Source: JBBDWJ01 sp040902925 (GTDB taxonomy: Bacteria; Acidobacteriota; Terriglobia; Bryobacterales; UBA6623). Taken from it: a stretch of 6,106 bases of DNA. The DNA is taken from contig JBBDWJ010000121.1 in NCBI GenBank assembly GCA_040902925.1, positions 1 to 6,106 of the forward strand, given 5' to 3'. Below are positions 5,015 through 6,106 of the stretch, piece after piece. Made by a program: the position numbers and the translations under genes. The notes under the pieces were generated by a model. It saw nothing but the letters and a program-made list of their open reading frames with translations. It did not search any database and was not told the DNA's origin. Every line of letters starts with the position of its first letter. Position 1 is the stretch's first letter.

Positions 5015-6106
5015 ATGAGTGTGCGTTGGTTTGGTTTGCTTCTGATTCTGGCGGGTGCTGAACCGGGGTTGGCTGCCGCCGTTTCCGCGGATCTTTCCGA
5101 GGTTCGCTCCGGGCCGATTCAGGCCGAATCAACAAACGAGTCGTTGCTGGTGACTTGGCCGGACGCCTATGGCCGGCCGTGGCGGGCGGCGTTCTCGTTG
5201 GATCCGGAAAAACCTCTCATCACCTCCATTGCGCTTGGCGAAAAACTCGTGGTGAAGGATGCGCGGCCGTTCTACCAGGTCGAAACCGGAATCCGGCGGC
5301 GCGGCTGGAACGCGTTCTTTGATTTTCCACCAAGTCATCCCGAGGGGACGCGCCACTTTCATTCCGAATTCACGTTGAAGTCGGCCAAGGCGCGCAGCCT
5401 CGGAGAGCGGCTGGAGGTTTCGTTCGACGGACTGCGGCTCGGGATTTTTGAAGGCAGCGTCGTCTACACGTTCTATCCAGGAAGCCGCTTGATTCAACAA
5501 GAAGCGGTAGCAACGACGCAGCAACAGGACGTCGCGTATTATTACGACGCCGGACTCGTGATGCAGGCGCCGTGGGATGAGCAGCCCGGCCGCAACATGC
5601 TCACACGGGTCAGCTACTACGACACCGAAGGCAGACTTCGGACGGAGGCGAGCAACGGCTTGCAGCCGGAGCGAATCCCGGTGCAGGCGCGCTATCGGGC
5701 CCTGGCCGCTCAATCGGAGGGCGGCAGCGTGGCGGTGTTTCCCGAGCCACACCGCTATTTCTTCCCGCGCGATTTCACGTCGAACCTGGGTTATCTGTGG
5801 CACCGCTCGTGGCGCGGACAGGTATCGCTGGGCATCCGGCAAATCCGCGATGAGAACTGGGTCTTTTACCCGTGGGTGAATGCACCTCCGGGAACGACAC
5901 AACGCATGGGCATGTTTCTGCTCGTTACTCTCGACTCCCCATCGGCGGCGCTCGAAGATGTGTTGCGTTATACGCACAAGGACCGCTTCGCCGAGCTGCC
6001 CGGCTACAAGACGCTGAGCACGCACTGGCATCTCGCCTATACCGTGCAAGCGTTGTCGCATGGCTTCCAATGGACGCCGCCGTTCAAGCCCGTTCTCAAG
6101 GCCATG
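5015..6106 (+). CDS. exported protein of unrecognised family, 3' end beyond the window
   Basis: An open frame of 364 codons runs from ATG 5015 to the last base without a stop, so the gene is partial. The N-terminus looks like a signal peptide: MSVRW, a hydrophobic stretch FGLLLILAGA (6-15), and a likely cleavage in the Ala-rich LAAAVSA (19-25). Residues about 35-310 read as an all-beta region with alternating strands and aromatic residues: YTFYPGSRLIQQEA (151-164), DVAYYYDAGLVM (172-183), VAVFPEPHRYFFPRDF (239-254), WVFYPWVNAPPG (282-293). At 330-343 GYKTLSTHWHLAYT holds H337-W338-H339, which resembles the first metal-binding motif (HxH) of PHP-type phosphoesterases, just before the window ends. 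I therefore suspect a beta-sandwich domain followed by a PHP/CehA-like metallohydrolase domain, but this is a weak inference. The coding call rests on the ribosome site, signal peptide, unbroken frame and G/C-ending codons. It is divergent from the GNAT-oxygenase operon. Confidence 0.85.
   Translation, partial: MSVRWFGLLLILAGAEPGLAAAVSADLSEVRSGPIQAESTNESLLVTWPDAYGRPWRAAFSLDPEKPLITSIALGEKLVVKDARPFYQVETGIRRRGWNAFFDFPPSHPEGTRHFHSEFTLKSAKARSLGERLEVSFDGLRLGIFEGSVVYTFYPGSRLIQQEAVATTQQQDVAYYYDAGLVMQAPWDEQPGRNMLTRVSYYDTEGRLRTEASNGLQPERIPVQARYRALAAQSEGGSVAVFPEPHRYFFPRDFTSNLGYLWHRSWRGQVSLGIRQIRDENWVFYPWVNAPPGTTQRMGMFLLVTLDSPSAALEDVLRYTHKDRFAELPGYKTLSTHWHLAYTVQALSHGFQWTPPFKPVLKAM

Noticed and set aside
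5129..6070. 313-codon open frame on the minus strand
   Set aside because: It lies opposite the plus-strand gene starting at 5015, which has a ribosome site, signal peptide and unbroken frame to the edge. The minus product is Arg/His-rich with no family features.

Overview
The window most resembles a chromosome segment of an Acidobacteriota bacterium, probably of the Solibacter/Bryobacter type. The main reason is a large Oar-like TonB-dependent receptor gene: signal peptide, carboxypeptidase-regulatory-like beta-sandwich, LPLNGRN plug signature and SGTNEIHG motif. Such genes occur in many copies in that phylum. The sequence is GC-rich, with mostly G/C-ending codons. The taxonomic guess is inference from gene content only.

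Layout, left to right. (1) 133-639 (+) is a single-domain GNAT acetyltransferase of the phosphinothricin/methionine-sulfoximine acetyltransferase type. (2) 640-788 is a short non-coding gap between convergent genes, with G-rich direct repeats. (3) 789-2306 (-) is the 5' half of an Oar-like TonB-dependent receptor that stops after 505 residues, where relatives usually run to about 1000 or more. No frame beyond the stop restores the barrel. (4) 2307-2901 is about 595 bp with no convincing gene. (5) 2902-3897 (-) is an FMN-dependent nitronate monooxygenase/2-nitropropane dioxygenase family protein. (6) 3929-4861 (-) is a two-domain GNAT acetyltransferase lying 31 nt upstream of gene 5, very likely in the same operon (GNAT first, then the oxygenase). 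(7) 4862-5014 is a divergent promoter region. (8) 5015 to the window end (+) is an exported protein of unrecognised family, cut by the window edge. It ends near an HWH motif that may open a PHP/CehA-like metallohydrolase domain.

How the genes work together: only the GNAT-oxygenase pair has a layout implying joint function. Its substrate cannot be read from the sequence, although a flavin oxidase of nitronate-like compounds beside an N-acetyltransferase suggests modification or detoxification of small nitrogen compounds. The most notable small signal is a perfect 6-bp hairpin at the start of the oxygenase gene that includes both part of the ribosome-binding site and the ATG. That is consistent with expression coupled to translation of the upstream GNAT gene. 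I found no CRISPR array, RNA gene or recognisable insertion sequence, and nothing that is clearly a new multi-gene system.
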